Shown here in pieces: positions 1 through 8,862 of a DNA stretch of 64,000 bases (the first letter of the stretch is position 1; each line of letters opens with the position of its first letter). Below the pieces are notes generated by a model. It saw only the letters and a list, made by a program, of their open reading frames with translations, was not told the DNA's origin and did not search any database. The position numbers and the translations under genes were made by a program. The DNA comes from Nesterenkonia sp. (GTDB lineage Bacteria; Actinomycetota; Actinomycetes; Actinomycetales; Micrococcaceae): the NCBI RefSeq assembly GCF_029265375.1, contig NZ_JAJUJJ010000002.1, forward strand, positions 1-64,000. The letters run 5' to 3'.

Positions 1-414
1 GCCGGGACAGGGGCCGGCCGTGACGGGTCCCGGAAGCCGGTGCGGATCGTGAAACTCGACCGCACCACCAGCAAGAACCTGCAGAACCTGCTGACCACCC
101 AGAACCCCGAACAGATCACCCAATTCATCACCGGCCAGCTCGCCGGCGGGAAGAACCTCCTAGAGGCGGCATCCACCGGACGGTTCGCCACCGGCACCCT
201 GCGCACCGCCATACAGCTGCGAGACCAAACCTGCCAGGCCTACCAATGCACCGAACCGGCATACCGCACCGAGGTCGACCACCAGACCAGCTACGAAACC
301 GGCGGGCCCACCAGCGCGGCGAACTCCCAGCTGCTCTGCCGCCACCACCACGAACTCAAAAGCCACCGCCTCCTGCCAGAACTCAACACCAGCACAGACC
401 CACCACCCGACTAG
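1..414 (+). CDS. HNH endonuclease domain protein (DUF222 type), 5' truncated by window edge
   Basis: The reading frame is open from base 1, so the N-terminus lies outside the window; about 137 C-terminal residues remain. The visible part carries an HNH nuclease-like module: a Cys pair (CQAYQC), a VDHQ motif, an Asn in AANSQLLC and a final CRHHHELKSH. Actinobacterial DUF222 proteins usually end in exactly this kind of domain and occur in many copies per genome; their function is not established and some are linked to mobile elements. No transposase or integrase is seen next to it. The frame stops at 412-414, with a hairpin directly downstream. The family call is good, the biological role is unknown. 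Confidence 0.75.
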   Translation, partial: AGTGAGRDGSRKPVRIVKLDRTTSKNLQNLLTTQNPEQITQFITGQLAGGKNLLEAASTGRFATGTLRTAIQLRDQTCQAYQCTEPAYRTEVDHQTSYETGGPTSAANSQLLCRHHHELKSHRLLPELNTSTDPPPD

Positions 415-420
415 AACAAC

Positions 421-444
421 GGCGGCCAGACCACACCGGCCGCC
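421..444 (+). terminator. Hairpin after the HNH gene
   Basis: A perfect 7-bp inverted repeat, GGCGGCC (421-427) and GGCCGCC (438-444), starts 7 bases after the HNH stop codon. There is no T-run, which is common for actinobacterial terminators. The remaining 445-620 before the convergent isomerase gene shows no convincing gene. Confidence 0.45.
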
Positions 445-620
445 AGAGCTCACGCCGTCATCACAGCAGCCAGCCGCACACCCCACCGAGGACCCCAACC
501 CCAGGGACCAGCCGGAGCCTCGTGCGGCCAGGCACCCCTGCACTCCCCCGCCGCGGCGGAACGGGACACGAAACTTGACAACTCCATAGCGCCCCCGGGC
601 CTGCGTTCCTGCTGCGGCCG

Positions 621-1436
621 TTAGTGCTGCCCTAGATGGTTCCGGGCGAATTCCAGGGATTCGGCCAGCATGCGTTCCCGCTCCCCGACCTTCCTTGCTC
701 CACGGGTGGCGACCTCTACTGCCACTGCACCCTGGAACCCGGTTCCGCCGAAATCCGGTGCGCCGAGAAGGTCCAGTGCTTCACTCACCCGCTGATTCCC
801 ATGCCCGGGCACCAGGTGGTCATCCTTGAACCCGTTGGACCATCCGTCGGTGAGGTGCACATGCCGCAGCCGGGATCCCAGCTTCCTGACCGCCTCATAG
901 GAGTCGTCCTCTGCGGTCGCGGCATGAGAGAAGTCCCAGGTCACGTGCGGGTAGGGAAGGTCCACTGGGTTCCAGTGCGGCAAGTACATCTGCGCCTCGC
1001 GTCCGCCGGCGCGCCACGGGTACATGTTCTCCACCGCAATGGTCACCCCCGTGCGCTCCTCGATGGCGGCAATGCCCTCTGCGAACTGGGAGGCATAGGT
1101 GCCCTGCCAGCGGAAGGGCGGGTGAGCCACCACGACGTCGCAGCCGACTTCCTGAGCGAGGGCGGCAGAACGCTCCAGCTTCTCCCACGCCGAACCCCAT
1201 ACCTGTTGGGTCAGCAGCAGGGTCGGGGCATGGATCGCCAGTACGGGCATGCCGAATCGCCATGTGTGCTCGTTGAGCACCGAGGCCTGTTGGGTCTCGG
1301 CGCGATGGGTCACCATGACTTCCACCCCGTCGTAGCCGAGGTCCTCGGCGATGGAGAAGGTCTCGGCCACGCCCATCGGGTAGACCGAGGACGAGGACAG
1401 GCCCACTGGAATCCGGGGCGGCTGCTTCTCAGCCAC
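621..1436 (-). CDS. Sugar phosphate isomerase/epimerase-like TIM-barrel protein
   Basis: A 271-residue protein of the xylose-isomerase-like/AP endonuclease 2 TIM-barrel family. Metal and active-site motifs are spread as expected: EVMVTH near the N-terminus, HAPT, HPPF, ENMYPW, LRHVHLTDG, and VEVATRG near the C-terminus. The GTG start at 1436 is chosen because it overlaps the ppx stop codon by 8 bp (GTGGCTGA) and has a GGAG seven bases upstream; an upstream in-frame ATG would lie inside ppx. The same ppx-isomerase pairing occurs in mycobacteria (Rv0496-Rv0498 region). Substrate unknown; members act on sugar phosphates, inosose or hydroxypyruvate, so the name is structural only. Confidence 0.8.
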   Translation of the reverse strand: MAEKQPPRIPVGLSSSSVYPMGVAETFSIAEDLGYDGVEVMVTHRAETQQASVLNEHTWRFGMPVLAIHAPTLLLTQQVWGSAWEKLERSAALAQEVGCDVVVAHPPFRWQGTYASQFAEGIAAIEERTGVTIAVENMYPWRAGGREAQMYLPHWNPVDLPYPHVTWDFSHAATAEDDSYEAVRKLGSRLRHVHLTDGWSNGFKDDHLVPGHGNQRVSEALDLLGAPDFGGTGFQGAVAVEVATRGARKVGERERMLAESLEFARNHLGQH

Positions 1437-2475
1437 GGGCGTGCTCCACGGCGATGGCGCGGACATCCTTATGAGTGGGCCGGCGCAGCGCACGGTCGAG
1501 GTCCACATGCCCCACGGCCGGCGCGTGCGGGATCTCTACCGAGGTGTCGCGGGCCAGAGCGTCGAGCCGGCGCAGGATCAGGCCCTCGCGCAGCGCCCAG
1601 GGGCAGATCGTGAGCTGCTCCACCCCGAAGGTCTTCATCGCAGTCTCGGCCACCAAGGCCCCAGCGAACACCTGGGCCGACCGCATCTGGGAGACCCCCG
1701 GCAGCTTGGCGCGCTCGGCGGAGCTGAGCTCCCCGAGCTGCTTCACCAGGGGTTTGAGGTCCTTGGCCGCCAGGGTCCGCTTCACATAGGGGCCGGCGGC
1801 CGAGGGAGCTGCGCCGGTGAGCCGCCCAAGCGATCGGAACGTCTTGGAGGTGGCGGTGATCTCCACCTGGTCGCGCAGCTGCGGGAACTCCCGCCGGGCG
1901 GCGTCCATCTCCTCGCGCACATAGGCCTTCAGCGCATTGACCTCCGCTTTGGTCGGGGGGTCCTGGCTGAGCCACTGGCGGGTGAGCCGGCCTGCGCCCA
2001 ACGGAACGGACAGGGCGGTGGAGGGCAGCTCGTCCTGTCCGTAGGCGATCTCCAGCGAGCCGCCGCCGATGTCGAAGTTCAGGGTGTGCCCGGCGCTCCA
2101 CCCGCGCCAGCGACGCACCGCGAAGAAGGTCATGGCCGACTCCTGGGCGCCGGTGAGCTCGGTGAGCTCCACATCTGCTTCGGCCTGCACCCGCGCGATG
2201 ACCTCAGCCCCATTGGCGGCCTCGCGGATCGCCGAGGTGCAGAAGGAGAGCATGTCCTCAGCCCGATGCCGGGCCGCGAAGCGCACCGCCTCAGAGATGA
2301 AGCCGATCAGCTTCTGCTGCCCCTCCTCGCTGATCGCGCCCGCATCGTCGAGGTACCGCACCAGGGACAGCGGACGCTTGTGGGAAGCGAACGCCTCCGG
2401 CTTCGCCCCGATATGGGCATCCACCAGCAGCAGGTGCACGGTGTTGGAGCCGATGTCCAGCACACCCAGACGCAT
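1429..2475 (-). CDS. ppx: Ppx/GppA family exopolyphosphatase or guanosine pentaphosphatase
   Basis: A 348-residue protein of the ASKHA fold. The N-terminal phosphate-binding loop reads LDIGSNTVHLLL, and the second nucleotide-binding loop NFDIGGGSLE is at about residue 140. Family members hydrolyse polyphosphate or convert pppGpp to ppGpp in the cytosol. The length fits the short actinobacterial Ppx1/Ppx2-type proteins, which lack the C-terminal HD-like domain of E. coli Ppx. It is cotranscribed with the downstream isomerase-like gene (8-bp overlap) and lies just downstream of topA on the same strand. Which activity dominates cannot be told from sequence. Confidence 0.85.
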   Translation of the reverse strand: MRLGVLDIGSNTVHLLLVDAHIGAKPEAFASHKRPLSLVRYLDDAGAISEEGQQKLIGFISEAVRFAARHRAEDMLSFCTSAIREAANGAEVIARVQAEADVELTELTGAQESAMTFFAVRRWRGWSAGHTLNFDIGGGSLEIAYGQDELPSTALSVPLGAGRLTRQWLSQDPPTKAEVNALKAYVREEMDAARREFPQLRDQVEITATSKTFRSLGRLTGAAPSAAGPYVKRTLAAKDLKPLVKQLGELSSAERAKLPGVSQMRSAQVFAGALVAETAMKTFGVEQLTICPWALREGLILRRLDALARDTSVEIPHAPAVGHVDLDRALRRPTHKDVRAIAVEHARG

Positions 2476-2496
2476 GACGTCCCCTCCGTGGCTCGT

Positions 2497-5208
2497 TCAG
2501 GCCTTCGTGGCAGTACGACGCCGCCCGCCCGACTTCTTCTTCGCCGGGCCCTTGGCTCTCTTCTCTGCGAGCAGTGAGTATGCCTGCTCTGCGGTCAGCT
2601 GGTCCAGCGAGACGCTGCGCGGAACAGTCGCATTGGTCTCCCCGTCCGTCACGTAGGGGCCGAACCGGCCGTCCTTGACCACCACAGGCTTCTCCGTGGT
2701 CGGGTCGGCGCCGAATTCCGCCAGCGGAGGCTTGGCCGTGCCGCGTCCGCGCTGCTTGGGCTGGGCGTAGATCTTCTTCGCCTCCTCCAAGGTGATGGTG
2801 AACAGCTGCTCCTCCGACTCCAGGGAGCGGGAGTCGGACCCCTTCTTCAGGTAGGGGCCGAAGCGGCCGTTCTGCGCGGTGATCTGCTCGCCGTCGTCGT
2901 CGGTGCCCAGCACCCGGGGGAGAGAGAGCAGCTTGAGCGCGTCCTCAATGGTCACCGTCTCCAGGTCCATGGACTTCAGCAGGCTGGCAGTGCGTGGCTT
3001 GGGCTGCTTGGGCTTCTTCTTGGGCTTCGGTTTGCCGTTCTTGTAGTACTCGGTGGGCTGAGCGTCCATATGGGCCTGGATCTCTTCCTCAGTCATCTCC
3101 TCGATGACCTCGGTGACATAGGGCCCGTACCGGCCGTCCTTGACCACAATCTCACGCCCGGTCTCCGGGTCGGTGCCCAAAACCCGCCCGGAATGCTGGG
3201 CCTGTTCGAAGAGTTCCTCGGCCTTCGCGGCAGTCAGCTCGTCCGGGGCGAGGTCGGCCGGGATATTGGCGCGCAGCGGGTCGCCGTCGGGATTCTCCGG
3301 GTCCGGGCGCTCCAAATAGGGGCCGTAGCGGCCCACGCGGACCTCCACGCCGTCGGCGACCTCGATGGTGTTCACCGCGCGAGCGTCGATCTCGCCGAGA
3401 TTGTCCACCACAGCCTTCAGGCCCTCTTCGCCGGAGGACGCCCCGAAGTAGAAGCCCTGCAGCCAGGCCTCCCGCTCGATCTCTCCGCGGGCGATCTGGT
3501 CCAGGTCGTCCTCCAGCCGGGCGGTGAAGTCGTAGTCCACGTACTGGCCGAAGTGCTCCTCCAGCAGCCGGATCACGCTGAATGCGGTCCAGGAGGGCAC
3601 CAGGGCGGAGCCCCGTTTGGTCACATAGCCGCGGTCCATGATGATGGAGATGGTCGGCGCATAGGTGGAGGGCCGGCCGATCTCCCGCTTCTCCAGCTCA
3701 GCCACAATGCTGGCCTCGGTGTAGCGCGCCGGAGGCGAGGTCTCATGGCCCTTGGCCTCAACATCAGTCCCGGTCAGCGGCTCGCCCTCGCTGAGCTCGG
3801 GCAGACGCTTGTCCTTGGACTCGGTCTCCTTCTTCTCCGAGTCGTCGGCGACCTCCTCGTAGGCGGCGAGGAACCCGGGGAAGGTGATCACCGTGCCGGA
3901 GGCCCCGAAGGTGGCGCGACGGCCGTCCTGGGCGGTGCCGGTCAGCCGCACACTGGCGGTGAAGCCCTCGGCATCGGCCATCTGGGAGGCCACCGTGCGC
4001 TTCCAGATCAGCTCATAGAGCCGGAACTCGTCGGCGGACAGCTCGGACTTCACCTGGCGGGGGGTGCGGAAGGAGTCCCCGGCCGGGCGGATCGCCTCGT
4101 GAGCCTCTTGCGCGGTCTCATTGCGGCGGGAGTAGTACCGGGGCTTCTCCGGGACTGATTCGGCGCCGTAGAGCTCGCGGGCCTGCTTGCGGGCGGCGTT
4201 GAGCGCCTCAGTGGACAGCGTGGTGGAGTCGGTACGCATATAGGTGATGTAGCCGTTCTCATACAGCCGCTGCGCTACCTGCATGGTCACCCGGGAGGAG
4301 AACCGCAGACGGCGGGCCGCGTCCTGCTGCAGGGTGGAGGTGATGAACGGCGGCTGGGGTCGGCGGGAGTAGGGCTTGTCCTCCACCGAATCCACACGGA
4401 ACCGCGCCTGGGTCAGCGACTCAGCCAGGGACTCTGCGTCCTCGCGGGTGAGAACGACGACGTCGCGGCGGGACTTCTTCAGCTCCCCGGTGTCGGTGAA
4501 ATCACTGCCGGTGGCGATCCGCTCGTCGTCGACTGCGTGCAGCTTGGCCGAGAATTCTTCGCCGCTGTCGGTGGCGAATTGGCCGGAGAGGTCCCAGTAG
4601 GAGGCCGGCACGAATGCCATGCGTTCGCGTTCGCGCTCCACAATCATGCGGGTGGCCACCGACTGGACGCGTCCGGCCGAGAGTCCCTTGCCCACTTTGC
4701 GCCACAGCACCGGGGAGATCTCATAGCCGTAGAGGCGGTCCAGAATCCGGCGGGTCTCCTGGGCGTCCACCAGGTCGGTGTCGATCTCCCGCGGGCTCTG
4801 CATGGCACGCTGGATGGCCTCTTTGGTGATCTCGGTGAAGGTCAGCCGGTAGGTGGGCACTTTGGGCTTGAGCACCTCGTAGAGGTGCCAGGCGATGGCC
4901 TCCCCTTCGCGGTCGGCGTCAGTGGCCAGGTAGAGCTCATCGGCGTCCTTGAGCAGCTTCTTCAGCTCCCGGACCTTCGACTTCTTGGACTCAGAGATCA
5001 CGTAGTAGGGCTCAAAGCCGTTCTCCGGATCCACCGCGAACTTGCCGAAGGGCCCCTTCTTCATGTCCTGGGGGAGCTCCGAGGGCTGCGGCAGATCGCG
5101 GATATGCCCGGCGGAGGCGTCCACGATGAAATCATCGCCGAGGTATTTGGCGATGGAGCGGGACTTGGCCGGGGACTCGACGATGACGAGCTTCTTGCCT
5201 TCGGGCAC
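2497..5208 (-). CDS. topA: DNA topoisomerase I
   Basis: A 903-residue type IA topoisomerase that relaxes negative supercoils. The TOPRIM domain has Glu11 in VIVESPAK and the acidic triad D97, D99 and E101 in TDADREGE. The catalytic tyrosine is Y323 in ITYMRTDS. The C-terminal third has no zinc fingers; instead four GR[YF]GPY repeats mark the actinobacterial C-terminal domains, and the protein ends in a Lys/Arg-rich tail typical of mycobacterial and streptomycete TopA, where it aids strand passage. The gene is essential in relatives. The methyltransferase gene lies 60 bp upstream on the same strand, as in many actinobacteria. Confidence 0.98.
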   Translation of the reverse strand: MPEGKKLVIVESPAKSRSIAKYLGDDFIVDASAGHIRDLPQPSELPQDMKKGPFGKFAVDPENGFEPYYVISESKKSKVRELKKLLKDADELYLATDADREGEAIAWHLYEVLKPKVPTYRLTFTEITKEAIQRAMQSPREIDTDLVDAQETRRILDRLYGYEISPVLWRKVGKGLSAGRVQSVATRMIVERERERMAFVPASYWDLSGQFATDSGEEFSAKLHAVDDERIATGSDFTDTGELKKSRRDVVVLTREDAESLAESLTQARFRVDSVEDKPYSRRPQPPFITSTLQQDAARRLRFSSRVTMQVAQRLYENGYITYMRTDSTTLSTEALNAARKQARELYGAESVPEKPRYYSRRNETAQEAHEAIRPAGDSFRTPRQVKSELSADEFRLYELIWKRTVASQMADAEGFTASVRLTGTAQDGRRATFGASGTVITFPGFLAAYEEVADDSEKKETESKDKRLPELSEGEPLTGTDVEAKGHETSPPARYTEASIVAELEKREIGRPSTYAPTISIIMDRGYVTKRGSALVPSWTAFSVIRLLEEHFGQYVDYDFTARLEDDLDQIARGEIEREAWLQGFYFGASSGEEGLKAVVDNLGEIDARAVNTIEVADGVEVRVGRYGPYLERPDPENPDGDPLRANIPADLAPDELTAAKAEELFEQAQHSGRVLGTDPETGREIVVKDGRYGPYVTEVIEEMTEEEIQAHMDAQPTEYYKNGKPKPKKKPKQPKPRTASLLKSMDLETVTIEDALKLLSLPRVLGTDDDGEQITAQNGRFGPYLKKGSDSRSLESEEQLFTITLEEAKKIYAQPKQRGRGTAKPPLAEFGADPTTEKPVVVKDGRFGPYVTDGETNATVPRSVSLDQLTAEQAYSLLAEKRAKGPAKKKSGGRRRTATKA

Positions 5209-5268
5209 TGATCTCCTTGATACGAATTGGTGGGTACGGTGCAGCTGCGGGGCGCCGTCGAGTGCTCA

Positions 5269-6861
5269 CTATATATGAGACGACGACGGCGTCTGACCCG
5301 CGCTGGCGGGTTCGATGAAGCCGTCCTGGTAGAGCTCCAGCACCTCGGCGCGCAGCTGATCCTCCGCAGCGTCGGTCAGGGAGCACACCGCGGTGATCAG
5401 CTGGGAGGCAGTGTATTCCCCGTCCGCGGCGGCTAAGAAGCCGGCGGCCGCGGAGCTGATGGGACGGCTGCGGCGCAGACCTGCCCCCTGGCGGGCGAAG
5501 ATGACCTCCGGGTGGGCGGCGCCGAAGCGCTGGTAGCGCTCCTCGGTGACATCGACAGCGGTCACCAAGGCGGTGTTCAGCACCTGATCCGGCTGCTGCA
5601 GGACGGCTGCGGCCCGGTCGACGACGTCTCCGATCACCGGACCCAGCGGCTGCTGCACCTCGCCGGTGATCTCTTCGAAGTGCTGCCACCGCTGCTGGTG
5701 GTCCCGCCGGCGCAGCCAGATGAGGCCGAATCCGATCTGGTCGACCTCGCGCTGAGCGAAGTCTCGCAGGTAGTCGGCGTAGCGGCGGCGGTACTGGTCG
5801 ATGCTGCGTTCTTCGGAGGCATCGCGCAGCCAGGTCTCGGCGTACTCGGCCGGGGTCTGCACATCGCGCTGGATGAACCAGGCCTCCAGATCGGCCTGCT
5901 CCACCCAGGCCTTGGGCCGCTGCCACCAGTGCGCCGCACCGCGGGGAACCTCCCAGTTGCCCAGCATCTGCGCAGTGCCGCCGGCGGCGAGCACCCCAGG
6001 CAGTTCGGTGATCAGCTCACCCATGAGCTCATCGCCCTGCCGGCCGCCGTCGCGGTAGGTGTAGCGGTCCGTCTCCGTCTCCTGCGGCGAGCGCGGTGTG
6101 ATCACAAAGGGCGGGTTGGAGACCACCAGGTCGAAGCGCCGGCCCGCCACAGGCTCCAGCAGGCTGCCCTGGACCAGCTCCACCCGGTCCTGGAGGTGTT
6201 CGGGGTCCAGGCCCAGGGCTGAGGCGTTGAGCACCAGGTTGAACCGGGCGAACTCCAGCGCGCGGGCCGAGAGGTCGGTGCCGGTGACGTGCTCGCAGTG
6301 GTCCAGCAGGTGAAGCAGCTGGATTCCGCAGCCGGTGCCGATGTCCAGACCGGTGCGCACCGGCCGCCGGTGAGTGATCGAGGCCAGGGTCAGGCTGGCC
6401 TGACCGACGCCGAGCACGTGGTCGTGCGGCAGCGGGCCGGCCACCTGGTGGGCGGAGAGATCACTGGTGACCCACATATCGCGGGTGCCGGCGCGGGTCT
6501 CCACCTGGTAGGGGCGCAGGTCCACCAGCGGGGCGACCTCAGAGTCGGAGCGCCGGGTGATCAGCCCCAGCTGCTGCAGCCCGGCAGCGCCGGTGCGTGG
6601 CAGGGCGGCGTCCACCTGTTCGGCGGTGACTTCCAGCGACACCAGCCACAGGGCGGTCAGCACCGCACAGGCCTGCTCCGGGGATTCCAGGATGCGCAGC
6701 TGGCCGGGAACCACCTGTTCACGGTCCAGCGCAGAGACCGCTTCGGGGCCCAACACCTGTGCGACGCCGTGGTGGGTGAAGTCGGCGTCGGCAAGGTCGT
6801 GGGCCAGCGCAGTGATCAGGTCCACGTCCTGCGCAGCCGGCGGCGAGGAGCTGAGCGTCAT
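5269..6861 (-). CDS. SAM-dependent methyltransferase, HemK-like (NPPF type)
   Basis: A 530-residue protein. The central Rossmann domain has a SAM-binding motif, LDIGTGCGIQ, at about residue 195, and the N6/N5-methylating tetrapeptide NPPF at about residue 255 (VVSNPPFVITP). The N-terminal ~170 residues resemble the DUF7059-type domain found in actinobacterial homologues; the C-terminal ~170 residues have no motif I can name. NPPF/NPPY enzymes methylate amide or exocyclic amino groups (glutamine of release factors, or adenine/guanine), but the substrate of this long actinobacterial family is not known to me. It ends 60 bp before topA and starts 7 bp after the trhO stop, so the three genes probably form one transcript. 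Confidence 0.8.
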   Translation of the reverse strand: MTLSSSPPAAQDVDLITALAHDLADADFTHHGVAQVLGPEAVSALDREQVVPGQLRILESPEQACAVLTALWLVSLEVTAEQVDAALPRTGAAGLQQLGLITRRSDSEVAPLVDLRPYQVETRAGTRDMWVTSDLSAHQVAGPLPHDHVLGVGQASLTLASITHRRPVRTGLDIGTGCGIQLLHLLDHCEHVTGTDLSARALEFARFNLVLNASALGLDPEHLQDRVELVQGSLLEPVAGRRFDLVVSNPPFVITPRSPQETETDRYTYRDGGRQGDELMGELITELPGVLAAGGTAQMLGNWEVPRGAAHWWQRPKAWVEQADLEAWFIQRDVQTPAEYAETWLRDASEERSIDQYRRRYADYLRDFAQREVDQIGFGLIWLRRRDHQQRWQHFEEITGEVQQPLGPVIGDVVDRAAAVLQQPDQVLNTALVTAVDVTEERYQRFGAAHPEVIFARQGAGLRRSRPISSAAAGFLAAADGEYTASQLITAVCSLTDAAEDQLRAEVLELYQDGFIEPASAGQTPSSSHI

Positions 6862-6868
6862 CGCAGCC

Positions 6869-7843
6869 TCATACGCTCACCGACTCAGCGGCCTGGTGGC
6901 GGCGCCGCGGCCGTGTCAGGGCTCCGGAGTTGGGGTGCTGGGGGTTTTCGGCCAGCCGCTTCCGGCAGGCTTGGCACCGAGTGGTCTCTGGGATGTGCCG
7001 GCAGTCGGTGCAGTAGAGCTGCAGGGTGGAGCAGCCGCGGTCGAGGCAGTTGTAGAAGGTTGAGGTCGGCGCCGCGCAGCTGACGCATTCGCCGATGGTC
7101 TTCGCCTGGTCGCTGAACCGGGTGTTCATCCGGCCGTCGAAGACGTAGAGCTCGCCCTCCCAGTATCCGGAGTCGCCGTAGGTCTCCCCGTAGCGGACGA
7201 TGCCGCCGTCGATCTGGTAGACCTCCTGCCAGCCGCGCTCCTTCATCAGCGCGGAGAGCACCTCGCAGCGGATGCCCCCGGTGCAGTAGGTCACCACAGG
7301 CTTGTCCTTGAGGTGGTCGTACTTGCCGGAGTCCAGCTCGGTCACAAAGTCCCGGGTGGTCTCAGTCTCCGGCACCACCGCGTCTTTGAAGCGGCCGATC
7401 TGGGCCTCCATCGCGTTGCGCCCGTCGAAGAAGGTGACCTCCACGCCCTCGGCCCGCTTGGCCTCCACCAGCTGGTGCACCTGTTCGGGAGAGAGGTGCT
7501 CACCGCCGCCGATGACGCCGTCGTCGTTGACTTTGACCTCATCGAGGCCGAAGGCCACCAGCTCGGGCCGGACCTTGACGCTCAGCCGCGGGAAGTCCTC
7601 TGCCCCGCCGTCGGACCATTTGATCTCCATCCCGCGGAAGGGCTGGTAGCTGCGGGTCTGCTTCACGTACTGCTTCACCGCTTTGAGGGGTCCGCCGACG
7701 GTGCCGTTGATACCGTGCTCCGAGATGATGATGCGGCCTCGCAGCCCCAGTTCGCGGCAGAGAGTGTGCTGCCAGAGCTTGACGGCCTCAGGATCTTTCA
7801 GGGGCACAAACTTGTAGTACAGGGCGATGCGGGATGTGCTCAC
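6869..7843 (-). CDS. trhO: tRNA uridine(34) hydroxylase, rhodanese family
   Basis: A 324-residue protein of the TrhO/YceA family, which installs 5-hydroxyuridine at tRNA position 34 using O2. The N-terminal acylphosphatase-like domain contains [14 protein letters not shown]; the rhodanese domain has the catalytic cysteine in [11 protein letters not shown]; the C-terminal region has paired cysteines ([28 protein letters not shown]), a zinc-like module usual in the family. The GTG start at 7843 is chosen because family proteins begin just before the RIALYYKF-like strand; an upstream in-frame ATG at 7879 would add 12 unlikely residues. GGAGG lies only 2 bases from this GTG, so the start is not certain. 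Confidence 0.9.
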   Translation of the reverse strand: MSTSRIALYYKFVPLKDPEAVKLWQHTLCRELGLRGRIIISEHGINGTVGGPLKAVKQYVKQTRSYQPFRGMEIKWSDGGAEDFPRLSVKVRPELVAFGLDEVKVNDDGVIGGGEHLSPEQVHQLVEAKRAEGVEVTFFDGRNAMEAQIGRFKDAVVPETETTRDFVTELDSGKYDHLKDKPVVTYCTGGIRCEVLSALMKERGWQEVYQIDGGIVRYGETYGDSGYWEGELYVFDGRMNTRFSDQAKTIGECVSCAAPTSTFYNCLDRGCSTLQLYCTDCRHIPETTRCQACRKRLAENPQHPNSGALTRPRRRHQAAESVSV

Positions 7844-7881
7844 ACCCTCCAGAGTACGCGGGTTTCGCTGCCGGCACATAC

Positions 7882-7897
7882 GCCCCTGATCAGGGGC
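7882..7897. promoter_or_regulatory. Perfect 16-bp palindrome between divergent genes
   Basis: GCCCCTGATCAGGGGC is a perfect palindrome 38 bp upstream of the trhO start and about 200 bp upstream of the divergent GNAT gene. It may be an operator; no regulator is known. Confidence 0.35.
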
Positions 7898-7975
7898 TCA
7901 GGCCCTGCAATCCCGGGGATGGAGGATGTGCTGCCGACCACTGAGATGAGGGGCACCCCCTACCATCGGAGCCGA

Positions 7976-8076
7976 CACTCCCTATATGTTGGGAGTGAGC
8001 GAGCCGGGACCCGGCTCCGAATGAGTACGTGCAGTTGAGAGAGTGAGCCGGGCCACAGGCCATCGCCGCGATGGCC
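7976..8076 (+). other. Hairpin-rich leader upstream of GNAT gene
   Basis: Three perfect inverted repeats follow each other: CACTCCC/GGGAGTG (7976-7982 with 7991-7997), GAGCCGGG/CCCGGCTC (8001-8008 with 8010-8017), and GGCCATCGC/GCGATGGCC (8058-8066 with 8068-8076). The last ends 25 bp before the ATG at 8102. They could be a structured 5' leader or protein-binding sites. I do not recognise a known riboswitch. Confidence 0.4.
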
Positions 8077-8101
8077 GGGAAGCGGACGAACGGAGTGAAG
8101 A

Positions 8102-8809
8102 ATGACTTCTGAGCTGAGCGATGCACTGGTCCAGACGTGGGTGACCGGCTGGGCCCGCACCCACGGCTATGAAGTGCGCCATGACGGCAATGTGCACTCC
8201 GCACGTCTGAGCGCTGATTCCGACGACTGGGAGTACGTTATGTTCGACCCCAGCGAGGCGGACCTGCGCAAGGCCGCCTCGGCTGTGGCGAAGAGCCCCA
8301 ACCGGCTGCTGACCGTCATCGCCGAGCCGGATTCGGACATCATGGCGGCCAAGGAGGTCGACGGGCTGAGCCTCATCAGCGATGAGGAGAAGCTGATGGT
8401 CGCCGATATGGAGATCCAGGATGTGGAGGATCCCATCACTCCGGAGAGCTTCACCGCCCACCGCGAGGATTTCGAGGGCTGGACCCTGTTCACCGTGAAG
8501 CAGGGGGAGAATGTGGCCGCCCGCGGCCGGATGGCGGCGGTGGATGAGTTCTGCATCCTGGACCGCATCTACACCTCCCCGGACTACCGGCGGCAGGGGC
8601 TGGGCACCTTTGTGACCCGCGCGCTGCTGGCCATCGCGCATGAGCACGACGTCGAACAGGGACTTCTGGTGGCCACCGCCGACGGTCAGGAGCTCTACGA
8701 GTATTTGGGCTGGACGCATCTGGGCGATGTGCACGTCTTCGGCTCCCCGGATTCCGGCGGCCGCAGCCGTCCCTCCCACTCGCAGATCGACGAGGAGATC
8801 TCGCAGTAG
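8102..8809 (+). CDS. GNAT family N-acetyltransferase
   Basis: A 235-residue protein. The C-terminal half is a GNAT acetyltransferase with the acetyl-CoA pyrophosphate loop YRRQGLGTFV (about residue 160) and a final Tyr-containing motif LYEYLGW. The N-terminal ~95 residues form a second, poorly conserved domain often seen in actinobacterial GNAT proteins. Substrate unknown. The start ATG follows an AAGA-rich stretch with GGAGTGAAGA. The downstream helicase gene begins only ~50 bp later on the same strand. The unusually structured leader (7976-8076) suggests post-transcriptional or operator control. Confidence 0.8.
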   Translation: MTSELSDALVQTWVTGWARTHGYEVRHDGNVHSARLSADSDDWEYVMFDPSEADLRKAASAVAKSPNRLLTVIAEPDSDIMAAKEVDGLSLISDEEKLMVADMEIQDVEDPITPESFTAHREDFEGWTLFTVKQGENVAARGRMAAVDEFCILDRIYTSPDYRRQGLGTFVTRALLAIAHEHDVEQGLLVATADGQELYEYLGWTHLGDVHVFGSPDSGGRSRPSHSQIDEEISQ

Positions 8810-8862
8810 ACGCTGAACACGGCGCCCTTGAGCTGCTGCGCGCCGCGGGGCTGCCCACTGAG

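Noticed and set aside
1-414. HNH gene as evidence for a prophage or intein at the window start
   Set aside because: Only a C-terminal fragment is visible, without neighbouring phage or mobile genes; DUF222-HNH genes are common chromosomal genes in actinobacteria.
3070-4158. A 362-codon open frame opposite topA
   Set aside because: Same antisense artefact; no motif, and topA is intact on the other strand.
5209-5268. A gene between topA and the methyltransferase
   Set aside because: Only 60 bp, with no coding character.
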